The position numbers and the translations under genes are program-made. Of a stretch of DNA of 19,872 nucleotides, positions 1 through 8,100 are shown in pieces (positions within the stretch are counted from its first letter, which is position 1; each line of letters begins with the position of its first letter). Under the pieces are notes generated by a model, which saw nothing but the letters and a program-made list of their open reading frames with translations, had not been told where the DNA came from and did no database searches. The stretch comes from Bacteroidota bacterium (GTDB lineage: Bacteria; Bacteroidota; Bacteroidia; Chitinophagales; Chitinophagaceae): assembly GCA_023433755.1 (NCBI GenBank), contig JAEYUA010000235.1, positions 1-19,872 of the forward strand, in the 5' to 3' direction.

Positions 1-484
1 TGAAACCAAAATGCGGATCAATGATTTCCTTTACCAAATCACTCAGGTCTTCGAGGTAGAGCGTGGCAAAATGCTTGGCGCGGTCCTGCACACCCATTTG
101 TCCGAAAGCCCAGCCCAGGTCATCCAACTGCGCAAAGCGGCTTGCCTCCGGTAAAAAATTTCTGCTAGCGATCAGGTGGGCAAGCGTGGGCCGTTTTCCC
201 TGCAGGAAAAGTATGGTCTCATCAATCGTATTGATATATTGATCCGCCAGCGCGATGATCCTTGCCACATTGGGCGAAGTTTCCGACTGTAGTTTGTGTA
301 CATGACTGAAAAGTTTCTGCAAACCCATTTTGCAAAACATCTTTAGTGTCACTTCTATACCAAGGTCTGACTGGTAGGCTGGAATATTCCTGGTATTGAG
401 AAATCCTTTCAGGTAGGCAGTGGCCGGGTACGGTGTATTCAACTGGGTGAAGGGAGGAGTAATTAAAAGTATGGGTGTATCCAC
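1..484 (-). CDS. B12-binding radical SAM protein, N-terminal part (runs off the left edge)
   Basis: The reverse strand is open from base 484 to the window edge. It begins V-D-T-P-I-L-L-I-T-P-P-F-T-Q-L-N-T-P-Y-P and continues with ATAYLKGFL and QSDLGIEVTLKMFCKMGL. This matches the first strand-loop-helix of the cobalamin-binding Rossmann domain that opens B12-binding radical SAM proteins of Bacteroidota. The radical SAM domain with its CxxxCxxC cluster would lie beyond the edge, so the reaction catalysed cannot be told. I chose GTG at 484-482: an in-frame TAA lies only four codons upstream (496-494) and no ATG precedes the conserved strand. The visible 161 residues end in DLVKEIIDPHFGF. No upstream partner gene is visible; the promoter must lie in the repeat-rich spacer. 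Confidence 0.72.
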   Translation of the reverse strand, partial: MDTPILLITPPFTQLNTPYPATAYLKGFLNTRNIPAYQSDLGIEVTLKMFCKMGLQKLFSHVHKLQSETSPNVARIIALADQYINTIDETILFLQGKRPTLAHLIASRNFLPEASRFAQLDDLGWAFGQMGVQDRAKHFATLYLEDLSDLVKEIIDPHFGF

Positions 485-504
485 TGAGCAAATTTACATT
501 AAGA

Positions 505-760
505 GAAATGAGAGAGAGATTTTTTACCGCCAAGAAAAGAGAAGCTTTTGGCTGTTGGCTTTTGGCTGTTGGCCGTTGGCTGTTGGCCGTTGGCTGTTGG
601 CTGTTGGCTTAAGAGTATCAAAAAATTGAGAATTCTTTTACCGCGTAGAAAGAAGGGCGCCAAGAAGGGAGAAGCTTTTGGTTGTTAGCTATTGGCTTTT
701 GGCTTGGGGGTAGCAAAGAATGGCGAGTATTTTTACCGCAGAGAAAAGGACCAGCCTTCG
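505..760. repeat. Degenerate tandem repeat, about three units, with TTGGC-word tracts
   Basis: The word TTTTTACCGC or CTTTTACCGC recurs with its A at 526, 640 and 735, each time followed by AGAAA-rich sequence. GAAGCTTTTGG follows the first two (541-551 and 671-681) and leads into runs of TTGGC/TGTTGGC (about 549-609 and 681-705). The ~30 bases before the second and third ACCGC also align (GTAtCAAAaAATt... with GTAgCAAAgAATg...). This makes an imperfect array with periods of 114 and 95 bp. Short frames across it look like repeat translation and have no recognisable domain. Together with the next entries it fills most of the 485-972 spacer. Confidence 0.7.
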
Positions 761-765
761 CAAAA

Positions 766-801
766 GCTTGTGCCTCCGCTATAGCTTGTGCCTCCGCTAT
801 A
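766..801. repeat. Perfect 18-bp tandem duplication
   Basis: GCTTGTGCCTCCGCTATA occurs at 766-783 and again directly at 784-801, followed by a diverging third start (GCTTCGGCG). The flanks hold CCTTCGC (754-760) and GCGAAGG (839-845), a 7-bp inverted pair. The words resemble the CTTCGCTAAAGCTACGGC element at 901, so this may be a rearranged relative. No coding role is seen. Confidence 0.75.
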
Positions 802-900
802 GCTTCGGCGACACGCGGACAACGCACGCGGATGGCTGGCGAAGGAAAAGGAGATTACGCAGAGTTTATGAATTTAAGACGCTACTTACCGCCTTCCCGC

Positions 901-928
901 CTTCGCTAAAGCTACGGCGGACAAAGCC
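901..928. repeat. Dispersed element, copy 1 (CTTCGCTAAAGCTACGGC family)
   Basis: Eighteen bases CTTCGCTAAAGCTACGGC, three variable bases, then CAAAGCC. The same 18+3+7 layout recurs at 9983-10010, 9 kb away in another intergenic repeat cluster. The following bases AAAGCCCGGCTTT (923-935) form a small perfect inverted repeat that runs into the -33 region of the promoter for the next gene. Confidence 0.7.
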
Positions 929-932
929 CGGC

Positions 933-962
933 TTTCCGGCTATGCCTTTTCTTTTACATTTG
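933..962 (+). promoter_or_regulatory. Bacteroidota-type promoter for the DUF1415 gene
   Basis: TACATTTG at 955-962 matches the Bacteroidota -7 box TAnnTTTG exactly. TTTC at 933-936 is a near match to the -33 TTTG with an 18-bp spacer. The box ends 10 bases before the ATG at 973, so the leader would be only a few bases long. Confidence 0.6.
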
Positions 963-972
963 CAGACACGAT

Positions 973-1521
973 ATGATCAATAGGGAAACATATATCACTC
1001 ACACAAAAAAATGGATTATTGATGTTGTCGTAGGCTGCAATTTTTGTCCTTTTGCAGCTCGTGAAGTGAAGAGGAACAGCATTTTCTTTGAGGTAATTGA
1101 AGGCAATCAAGCTGATGTTTTGAAAGTGCTAAAACAGAGCCTGGAACAAATGGATGATAAGCCGGATATTGAAACCATGTTTCTCATAATACCTGAAAGT
1201 CTTAATTCATTTGATACCTATCTTGATCTTGTTGATGCTGCTGAAAGACAATTGAAAAAACAAGGTTATGAAGGAATCTACCAGGTGGCCTCCTTTCATC
1301 CTGATTATGTATTCGCGGGCAGTGAACCAAACGATGCTGCCAATTATACCAACCGCTCACCTTACCCGATGCTGCACATTTTGAGAGAAGAAAGCGTCAG
1401 CCGTGTCATTGACGGTCACCCGGATACCCTTCTGATCCCTGAGAAAAATGTAGCCTTTGCACGTGGCAAAGGAATTGAATACATGCAAAGATTAAGAGCA
1501 GCCTACATGGATCATGAGTGA
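973..1521 (+). CDS. DUF1415 family protein
   Basis: This 182-residue soluble protein has no signal peptide or membrane segment. The N-terminus HTKKWIIDVVVGCNFCPFA (residues 10-28) is the hallmark of DUF1415, with two cysteines (C22, C25) before PFA. NRSPYPMLHILREESVSRVI further on is the second conserved block, and the length is usual for the family. The biochemical function of DUF1415 is not established, so none is assigned. The start ATG lies 10 bases behind an exact TAnnTTTG box. Its 3' end overlaps the next gene by 8 bp (shared ATGAGTGA), so the two are very probably co-transcribed and translationally coupled. Confidence 0.85.
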   Translation: MINRETYITHTKKWIIDVVVGCNFCPFAAREVKRNSIFFEVIEGNQADVLKVLKQSLEQMDDKPDIETMFLIIPESLNSFDTYLDLVDAAERQLKKQGYEGIYQVASFHPDYVFAGSEPNDAANYTNRSPYPMLHILREESVSRVIDGHPDTLLIPEKNVAFARGKGIEYMQRLRAAYMDHE

Positions 1522-2059
1522 ACAAAAATGCATTTATACGATCGGACATTCCAACAGGAGCCTGGAAGATTTCATATTCATGCTAAGATCTTTTAAAATT
1601 GAACTCCTGGCAGATGTAAGAAGGTTCCCCGCTTCACGCAAATATCCATATTTCAACAAGGCTGAACTTTCTGAAGCACTGAAAAAAGAACAGATCAGTT
1701 ACCTCCATTTTGAATCATTGGGCGGAAGAAGAGCAGCCGCCAAAGACAGCCAGAATATTGCATGGAGACACAGCGCGTTCAGGGGGTATGCCGATTATAT
1801 GGAAACCTCAACATTCAAAACCGCTGTCAGCCAACTGGAAAAAGAAGCAGCAAAAAAGCTCACCGCGTACATGTGTTCAGAAGCCGTGTGGTGGAGTTGC
1901 CACCGCTCGATGATCTCCGATTGCCTGAAAGCAGCCGGCTGGGAAGTAAGACATATAATGGAAGCTGGCAAATGGAGAGAACATCCTTACACTGCACCTG
2001 CAAGAATTGAAAATGGCGAACTGACGTACAGGTCTGCACCAGGATTGTTTGATGTATGA
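1514..2059 (+). CDS. DUF488 domain protein
   Basis: This is a 181-residue cytosolic protein. The opening IYTIGHSNRSLEDFIFMLRS, then LLADVRRFPASRKYPYFN (residues 31-48), YLHFESLGGRR, and the C-terminal CSEAVWWSCHRSMISD (C121, C129-H130-R131) are the conserved blocks of the DUF488 family, in the usual order and over the usual length. The invariant cysteine-histidine-arginine cluster suggests a nucleic-acid or small-molecule active site, but the family has no settled function. It starts inside the last codons of the DUF1415 gene (8-bp overlap, different frame), which indicates an operon of two. Nothing terminator-like follows in the 123 bases before clpS. Confidence 0.88.
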   Translation: MSEQKCIYTIGHSNRSLEDFIFMLRSFKIELLADVRRFPASRKYPYFNKAELSEALKKEQISYLHFESLGGRRAAAKDSQNIAWRHSAFRGYADYMETSTFKTAVSQLEKEAAKKLTAYMCSEAVWWSCHRSMISDCLKAAGWEVRHIMEAGKWREHPYTAPARIENGELTYRSAPGLFDV

Positions 2060-2148
2060 AAGGAGTTTGATTTATCCTCAATCCCGGAGAAGTTTTTCCC
2101 AAATCAAATTGTATTCCCTCTGCCATTACAGATAACTGGCCATATAAA

Positions 2149-2176
2149 TTGATTTCCACCGGATTTTTTATCTTTA
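2149..2176 (+). promoter_or_regulatory. Probable promoter of clpS
   Basis: TATCTTTA (2169-2176) fits TAnnTTTG with one mismatch, and TTGA (2149-2152) stands 16 bases upstream as a weak -33 element. The box ends six bases before the ATG at 2183, which again predicts a nearly leaderless transcript. Confidence 0.4.
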
Positions 2177-2182
2177 CACCTC

Positions 2183-2473
2183 ATGAAAACGGCTACTGAA
2201 ATACAGAAGGAAGTGTGGGTAGATGTGATGGAAGATATGGATGCCCCTTTTCATCTTGTGGTATGGAATGACGAGGTCAACACTTTTGAATGGGTGATCG
2301 AAACCCTGATGGATGTCTGCAAACACTCACATGAACAGGCCGAACAATGCGCCTATATCATTCACTTCAGGGGAAAATATGCAGTGAAGCAAGGCAGCTA
2401 TGATGACCTTAAGCCCATGAAAGATGCCATCACTGAAAGAGGCATCAATGCCACGGTGGAAGAACTGGCTTAA
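2183..2473 (+). CDS. clpS: ATP-dependent Clp protease adaptor ClpS
   Basis: ClpS delivers N-degron proteins (with bulky hydrophobic N-terminal residues) to the ClpA-type unfoldase of ClpAP in the cytosol. The 96-residue frame has the full family pattern: a variable N-terminal arm (1-22), then FHLVVWNDEVNTFEWVIETL (23-42), the helix with HSHEQAEQCAYIIHFRGK (48-65), and the closing ITERGINATVEEL. By alignment with the family, N29-D30 and H61 should form the pocket that holds the N-degron amino group. Length is normal. No clpA gene is in the window. It is probably transcribed alone from the box just upstream; a repeat-bearing 407-bp spacer follows. Confidence 0.93.
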   Translation: MKTATEIQKEVWVDVMEDMDAPFHLVVWNDEVNTFEWVIETLMDVCKHSHEQAEQCAYIIHFRGKYAVKQGSYDDLKPMKDAITERGINATVEELA

Positions 2474-2880
2474 TCTTCACGTAAAAAAATTTACAAGTCG
2501 GATTTCACGCAAATGCGCAAAAGAAGGAAGGCGCAAATGATATTAAAGACAGTCTGACCATGGTTATCCATTATCACATATAGAATTGCTGGAAACCGCT
2601 TCATCCGGTTCAATTTTGCACTGATCATTTTTGAATTGCCTGCCAGCACTTCCGGATGATTTTTCCTGGCCTTCCATCTATTACCGGGTATTTAAGAACT
2701 TGTCAGGTAGAAGATAAATTCCTGTACTACTGGATCTTATATCTTGTTCAGTAATAGAAAGGACAGAAAGCAAATTTATATATACAAAAGTTTAATATTT
2801 TAATTAATTTTATTACGTCCTTCCTCTGAACCTTAAGCCGCAATACACTCTCCCATACGGCCATACTAAACTAACTTTTT
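2474..2880. other. Gene-free spacer between clpS and the SGNH hydrolase
   Basis: I see no credible gene in either strand of these 407 bases. It holds a copy of the ACGCAAA repeat (2502-2537), a short AT hairpin GTAAA-AAAA-TTTAC (2480-2493) too weak to be a sure terminator, and a very AT-rich tract (about 2770-2815) that may serve the promoter of the next gene. TAACTTTT (2872-2879) directly before the ATG at 2881 resembles a -7 box but leaves no room for a leader. Confidence 0.5.
2502..2537. repeat. Dispersed ACGCAAA repeat, copy 1
   Basis: ATTTCACGCAAATGCGCAAA followed by AGAAGGAAGGCGCAAA. It aligns without gaps to 3991-4026 with five mismatches in 36 bases. It lies intergenic behind clpS. 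The wording is related to the ACCGC-AGAAA units at 521-760. Confidence 0.65.
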
Positions 2881-3771
2881 ATGAAAGTCTTCTTCTTTGC
2901 AGCTATGCTGCTCGCGTTTGCGTATGCAAACGGCCAGCCTATAACTCTCGGAGTCCAGGGATCTTCAACAGCTTCGGGGGTGGGAGCTGTAAGTTCAACC
3001 ACATGGAATGGTATTTCTGACAGCGGCTGGGTGGCCATCGTAAACAGGGTATTAAAACAAGAAGGAAAGATTGACACAACACAACGAAGGTCTGCTAGCG
3101 CAATGGATATATATAATGGAATGTGGACAGGATACATCCCACCACCTGATAGAAATTCACCAAATGCCGCATACAATTGTTCTGCGGTAATGTCAAGAGT
3201 ACCTAAACCAGATGTGGTTTTGGTAAATTATCCCAGCACAAGTTATGATATTATGAGTGTCAAGGAAGTAATAGAAAGATTGCAGGATATAAAAAACTGG
3301 TATAACACCCAGGGCGCCGTATGTTTTTTATTGACTACCCAGCCAAGAGATAATTTTGATCTTACAAACAGGCAGAAGTTGAGAAAAATTGCTGATACTA
3401 TCACCCAGGTATTTGGGGTGTTTGCCATTGATATTTATAGAGAACTAGCCGATGAATCTGGCAGAAGAAAAACAAAGTATGCGGCACCTGACCAGTTGCA
3501 TCTCAACAATGCAGGACATCGCTACATTGCTCAACAAGTCCTAGCAAAAAATGTAACCAACCTTACTCCGCTTCCAATAGCTTTTCGAAACGTAAAAACG
3601 GTAAGAATTTCCGCGACTCAGGTGAGAGTTGAATTTGATGTTGAAGATATGAATGACAAAGATGAAGTATTTGTAAATATTGATTATGACAACACAGGTT
3701 TCAAAAGGTATAATGCAACTGCAATTATTCCTAAAAGGCGTTACTATATTATTATCAATCTAAAACAATAA
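2881..3771 (+). CDS. Exported SGNH/GDSL-type hydrolase
   Basis: The 296-residue protein starts with a signal peptide (MKVFFFAAMLLAFAYANGQ, cleavage near 18), so it acts outside the cytoplasm. Block I is LGVQGSSTASG with S29 as probable nucleophile (GSS in place of GDS). Block III is VLVNYPSTSYD with N116, and block V is DQLHLNNAGH with D204 and H207. These are the catalytic signatures of SGNH esterases, acting on ester groups of sugars or lipids; the substrate cannot be inferred. From about residue 229 a short PLPIAFRNVKT beta-rich tail follows, similar in wording to PLPV-type tails on secreted Bacteroidota proteins, but I see no complete C-terminal sorting domain. A small lipoprotein gene begins one base after the stop, so the two form a transcription unit. 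Confidence 0.8.
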   Translation: MKVFFFAAMLLAFAYANGQPITLGVQGSSTASGVGAVSSTTWNGISDSGWVAIVNRVLKQEGKIDTTQRRSASAMDIYNGMWTGYIPPPDRNSPNAAYNCSAVMSRVPKPDVVLVNYPSTSYDIMSVKEVIERLQDIKNWYNTQGAVCFLLTTQPRDNFDLTNRQKLRKIADTITQVFGVFAIDIYRELADESGRRKTKYAAPDQLHLNNAGHRYIAQQVLAKNVTNLTPLPIAFRNVKTVRISATQVRVEFDVEDMNDKDEVFVNIDYDNTGFKRYNATAIIPKRRYYIIINLKQ

Positions 3772-3772
3772 T

Positions 3773-3940
3773 ATGAAAAAGATATTTCTGACTATAATCT
3801 TCTTTTCACTATTATTTATCTCTTGCAAAAAAGATAGTGACATCGTAAACAAGGAAATAAATAACCAAATCCTCATCAAATTGGAAGTTCAGCATGAAAA
3901 TGGAAGTTCTACTTTCAGTGAAATTTACAGGATCCAATAA
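3773..3940 (+). CDS. Small lipoprotein, 55 residues
   Basis: ATG at 3773 opens a 55-residue frame ending in TAA at 3938-3940. MKKIFLTIIFFSLLFISC is a clear lipoprotein signal peptide with C18 as the lipidated residue, followed by KKDSD. An acidic residue shortly after the cysteine is common in Bacteroidota lipoproteins. The mature part is only 37 residues (IVNKEINNQILIKLEVQHEN...EIYRIQ), beta-prone, with no recognised domain. It begins one base after the SGNH hydrolase stop and is surely co-transcribed. It may be complete, or the remnant of a longer lipoprotein cut short before the repeat at 3991; no continuing frame is visible downstream. Confidence 0.65.
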   Translation: MKKIFLTIIFFSLLFISCKKDSDIVNKEINNQILIKLEVQHENGSSTFSEIYRIQ

Positions 3941-3990
3941 GGATTAATGCCAGGGAGGATAAATCAGCATGCAGAAAATTTTGCGATGTC

Positions 3991-4026
3991 ATTTCACGCA
4001 AAGACGCAAAAGAAAGAAGACGCAAT
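3991..4026. repeat. Dispersed ACGCAAA repeat, copy 2
   Basis: ATTTCACGCAAAGACGCAAA followed by AGAAAGAAGACGCAAT. This is the second copy of the 36-bp element at 2502, in the same orientation, 51 bases behind the lipoprotein stop. Confidence 0.65.
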
Positions 4027-4137
4027 TTGGGTGGTAAACAGTTTTTTCAACTAATTCTTTGAATTTTTGAAATAATTTTATCCAGGTCGTCAATAAACTA
4101 TCAAACTAAAAACCACCCGACTTTGGAATGTCAAATT

Positions 4138-4229
4138 ATAGACTACCGACTTATACAGTTCTCACAGTCCCCTGAGTCACCGACTTTGAACTTTGAACTT
4201 TTGACTTCCGACTACCGACTTCTAACTTC
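4138..4229. repeat. GACTACCGACTT / TTTGAACTTTGAA word cluster
   Basis: This stretch between the lipoprotein and the esterase is made of GACTACCGACTT, CACCGACTTTGAACTTTGAA, TTTTGACTTCCGACTACC and similar words, ending at the esterase stop codon. A 21-base block at 4180-4200 is identical to 9938-9958 and recurs at 10056-10076, so it belongs to the same family as the cluster upstream of valS. Confidence 0.7.
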
Positions 4230-4961
4230 CTAAAACCTCGTCCCCAAATAATGCGGCAATACCGCCTTCCATGTATTCCAATCATGCGGCCATTCGCTGC
4301 CCCACACATCAAGTTCATAATTAATTCCCTTGTTGTATAAGATTCCGGCGAAACGCCTGCTGCCTTCAGGATCTTCATAAGCACCGCTGCCGGTGAAGAT
4401 GTGTATATGCTGGCTGCGCCTGATCTGTTCCAGCAGGTGATGGTCGGTAAGATTGGGCATGTAATGCTGGGGGCTGTTGAAATACACATCCTCATTATAA
4501 AATCCTTTCGTGTATTCTGTGAGATCATACACCCCGCTCATGCCAATGACACCCTGCAGCAGGTCAGGCCTCTTTAAAAAAAGATTCATGCTATGCAAAG
4601 CACCGAAGGAAGCACCGCAAATGATGATGGGTGTATCATGACTGGTATGCATCCTGATAAAAGGGATCACTTCTTCATACACATATTCATTGTATAACTG
4701 GTGCCGCCGGACCTTATCATGCGGATCCATCTGGTTATTCAGCCAGCTTTCATTATTAATGCTGTTGATGGAAAAAATCTTCACCTTCCCACCATTGATC
4801 GCATCACTCATGGCATCTATCAACTGGAAGCGTTCATACTCCAGGTAATCCGCCGCTGCCGTAGGAACCATCAACAAGGCAAAACCATAATAGCCATAAA
4901 CGGCCACCGGCATTTCCTTTTGCAATCTTTCACTATACCAGGAGCTGAGTTTTCTTTCCAT
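4230..4961 (-). CDS. Esterase family protein (PF00756-like alpha/beta hydrolase)
   Basis: A 243-residue cytosolic alpha/beta hydrolase. The nucleophile elbow IIICGASFGALHSMN places S118 as catalytic serine. FTGSGAYEDPEGS offers D197 as the acid, and SEWPHDWNTWK gives H226, in the order and spacing of the esterase D / PF00756 family. The substrate is unknown. A longer frame begins with TTG at 4973, but I prefer ATG at 4961 because GGAAGA stands five bases before it as a ribosome-binding site. No signal peptide is seen. It reads away from the PAS kinase operon, sharing a spacer of about 130 bases with it. Its stop codon abuts the GACTACC repeat cluster. Confidence 0.78.
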   Translation of the reverse strand: MERKLSSWYSERLQKEMPVAVYGYYGFALLMVPTAAADYLEYERFQLIDAMSDAINGGKVKIFSINSINNESWLNNQMDPHDKVRRHQLYNEYVYEEVIPFIRMHTSHDTPIIICGASFGALHSMNLFLKRPDLLQGVIGMSGVYDLTEYTKGFYNEDVYFNSPQHYMPNLTDHHLLEQIRRSQHIHIFTGSGAYEDPEGSRRFAGILYNKGINYELDVWGSEWPHDWNTWKAVLPHYLGTRF

Positions 4962-5077
4962 AAAATCTTCCAATTTTTACTTGATCTGAAACAAGAGATT
5001 TCCGGTCAAGTTACATTTTAAACGAAAACCGGCAAGTAGAAACACTTAATCTTTTGAAGTTTCTATCATAAAATCGT

Positions 5078-5106
5078 ATTGCCAAAATTGCAAATATGTA
5101 CATTCG
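5078..5106 (+). promoter_or_regulatory. Possible promoter of the PAS kinase operon
   Basis: TACATTCG (5099-5106) is one base off TAnnTTTG, and ATTG (5078-5081) lies 17 bases upstream. If this is the true -7 box, transcription begins near 5111 and the kinase would have to start at ATG 5126 rather than 5096. Confidence 0.3.
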
Positions 5107-8100
5107 TTCTCTATTCCATGGCAACATGAAGAACCGGCCAGAACCTACTCTGCAAAATACTGCTGAAAATGCATTCACTGATGAAGAATCATTCAGCCTC
5201 ATACTGAATAATCTTCAGGATACCTTCGTTCTGCTCGACAAGGAACTCAACATCATCGCTGCCACAGAACTTTCCAAAAAAAGGATCAGGCAATATTTTA
5301 ACCTGGAACTGAAAAAGGGCATGAGCCTTTTCACCATGGTCACCCCCGATCGTGCTGCACTTGTTAAGTTAATGACCGATGAAATCCTGCAGGGTGGCCC
5401 TGACCAGTTCATGGAATCTGAAATTGTTTTAGCAGGAAAAAAACTGATTTTAAAAAACCATTTCCGGCCAGCCTACAACAACCAAGGTGAGATCATTGGA
5501 CTGATCGTAACATCGAGGGACATCACAGAAGAAAAAACCACGGCGCAGCAATTAAAGGTTGCTGAAGAACGCTGGCGTTTTGCACTTGAAGGTGCGCAAC
5601 AAGGGGTTTGGGACTGGAACATCCTGACCGGCGAATGTTTCTATTCCGAAGGTTATAAAAAATTGTATGGATATGCTCCCGGTGAATTGCACAACCGGAT
5701 AGAAGAATGGGAAATGCTTATCCACCCGGATGACAAACTAAAGATTAAGGCAGCAGTAAAGGAACATATCACCAATGATAATCCCTTTAATGAGAGTACC
5801 TATCGCATCAAGGCCAAGAATGGTGAGTACAAGTGGATCCTTGCGCGTGGCATGATTATAGAAAGGGATCAGAACAATCAACCGGTGCGCATGATCGGAA
5901 CCCACACCGATATTACCGAGCAGGTGCTTGCCCGTGAAAAGCTTCGCAAATCTGAAGAATATTACCGCAATCTTTTTCAAAACAATCCGCTTCCCTGCTG
6001 GATCTATGATGCTGCATCACTCTGCTTCCTTGAAGTGAACCAGGCTGCTATCAATCATTATGGTTACAGCCGTGAGGAATTTCTTTCATCAGATCTTTAC
6101 CTGATCCATCCGCCCGATTTTATTATTCAACTCCAAGAAAGACTGCAAAAACAGCAATCCCATTCCATTCAGCAATACAGTAAATGGAAACACCGTAAAA
6201 AAAATGGCGACTTCATTTTTGTTGACATTGATATCAATACCATACAGTACGAAAATGTGAATGCCAAACTGGTAGTTGCCCATGATGTTACAGAAAAAGT
6301 AAGGATCGAAAAGATTCAGAAGGAAACCGAAGAAGAACTTCGCCGCAGCAATGAAAGATTCAAACTCGCCAGCCGCGCCACTTCTGATGCCATTTACGAA
6401 TGGAATTTGCTAAACGATAAGCTATTATGGGGGGAAGGCCTCCAACACCTGTTTGGCTATAAGCCACAGGACATCAGTATTGAAAAATGGAAGGAACTGG
6501 TGCACCCGGAAGACAGGGACCTGGTTAACCGCTCACTGGAATTATCGTTCAGAAGCCAGACCAAGTGGCAGTTGAAATACCGTTTCAAAGACGCGAAAGA
6601 TCAGTACCGTTATGTATTGGACCGGGCATTTATTACCAGAGATGCCGCCGGAAACGCTGTCAGCATGATTGGTTCGCTGCAGGATATAACTGACCTCCAT
6701 CAAAAAGAAAAAGAACTGCTGATCAGCAATGAAAGATACCGCTTCGCCACCCTGGCCACATCGGATGTGGTTTGGGATATGAATGTAAAGGAAGGCACGG
6801 TTGTGTTTTCCGATAATTTCCAGAAGTTACTGGGATGGCCGCTACCGGAAAACAATACGCTTACTATTGAATACCTGGTGGAGAACATGCTGACCTCAGA
6901 GAATGAGTATGTGATCAAAAGACTCAACGAAGCTATTAATGACCCGCAAAAAACTTACTGGTCAGAAGAATTCACCGTTAAAAAAGCAGATGGTAGCAAT
7001 TGCCATATCAATGACAGGGGTTACATCATCCGGAATGAAAAAAAAGAGGCCGTACGCGTGATCGGCGCTTTCCAGGATATAACAGAGCGCAATTATTATG
7101 AACAACTGCTCTCCCTGGAGCGCAGTGTTTTTGAACTTTCTAATGATATCAACGTATCACTTTTTGAAATTGCGACCAACCTGCTCCAGGGTATAGAATC
7201 TATCATACCCGATGCCTATACATCGGTGATGATCCTGAAAGAAAACGGAACCATTGAAGGGCTGGCAGCTCCCCGATTGGCCGAAGCATTCCTGCAATCA
7301 CTCAATCACCTCAGGATCGGTCCGGCCGCCGGCTCCTGTGGTACATCCATGTACCGCGCAGAAACGGTGATCACTGAGAATATTGAAATTGATCCCCTGT
7401 GGGAAAGCTACAGGAAATACGTGGAGCCCTATGGACTAAAGGCATGCTGGTCGCTTCCCATCATCAATGGTGCCGGCAAGGTTCTCGGGGCTTTCGCCAT
7501 CTATTACAAAGAAGCCAAATCACCTTCCGCCATTGAACTTGATACTATTGAAAGGATCAGGAATATCCTGCGCGTGCTCATGGAACATTTCGCCGCGCTG
7601 GAAGATATCAAGCAGGCCAATGAACGTTTCGATATCATGATGATGGCTACCCATGACCTGGTGTGGGACTGGAATCTTGAAACAAATGAAGTGTACCGTG
7701 ACCCGATGGGATTGAAGAATGTGTATGGCATGGAATTCAATGGTGCCATCCACAACATTCATAACTGGCTGGAGAGAATTCATCCTGATGATCATGACAG
7801 GGTGGAAAAAGTGATGTATGAGATCATGTCAGCAGAAGAAGAGTCCACTTTTGATGTGGAATACCGTTTCCTCAGGGATGATGGTCATTATTCGCATGTA
7901 TATGACCGTGGGAAGATTATCCGCAACCACCAGGGCAAACCGGTGAGAATGATCGGGGCTGCGCAGGATATCACCCTCAGGAAAAAACTGGAAAAAGAAC
8001 TTTTACATAATGAACTGGGCAGGCAGAAAGCCATCAACCAGGCTACTGTTGATACACAGGAACAGGAAAGAGGTGAGATCGGCAAAGAACTGCATGATAA

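Noticed and set aside
222..533. 103-residue open frame on the minus strand
   Set aside because: It runs in another frame across the N-terminus of the radical SAM protein and lacks any family resemblance. The frame starting with GTG at 484 gives the recognisable cobalamin-binding sequence.
549..609. TTGGC tract considered as a CRISPR array
   Set aside because: The units are 6-12 bp, with no unique spacers of regular length and no cas genes nearby.
420..983. Several short plus- and minus-strand open frames in the first spacer
   Set aside because: They translate the TTGGC and GCTTGTGCCTCC repeats into low-complexity peptides and have no domain or ribosome-binding site.
2480..2493. GTAAA-AAAA-TTTAC as clpS terminator
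   Set aside because: The stem is only five A/T-rich pairs and no T-run follows; too weak to call.
2590..2620. AACCG-CTTCATC-CGGTT hairpin in the clpS-SGNH spacer as RNA element
   Set aside because: The five-pair stem is expected by chance and lies far from both flanking genes.
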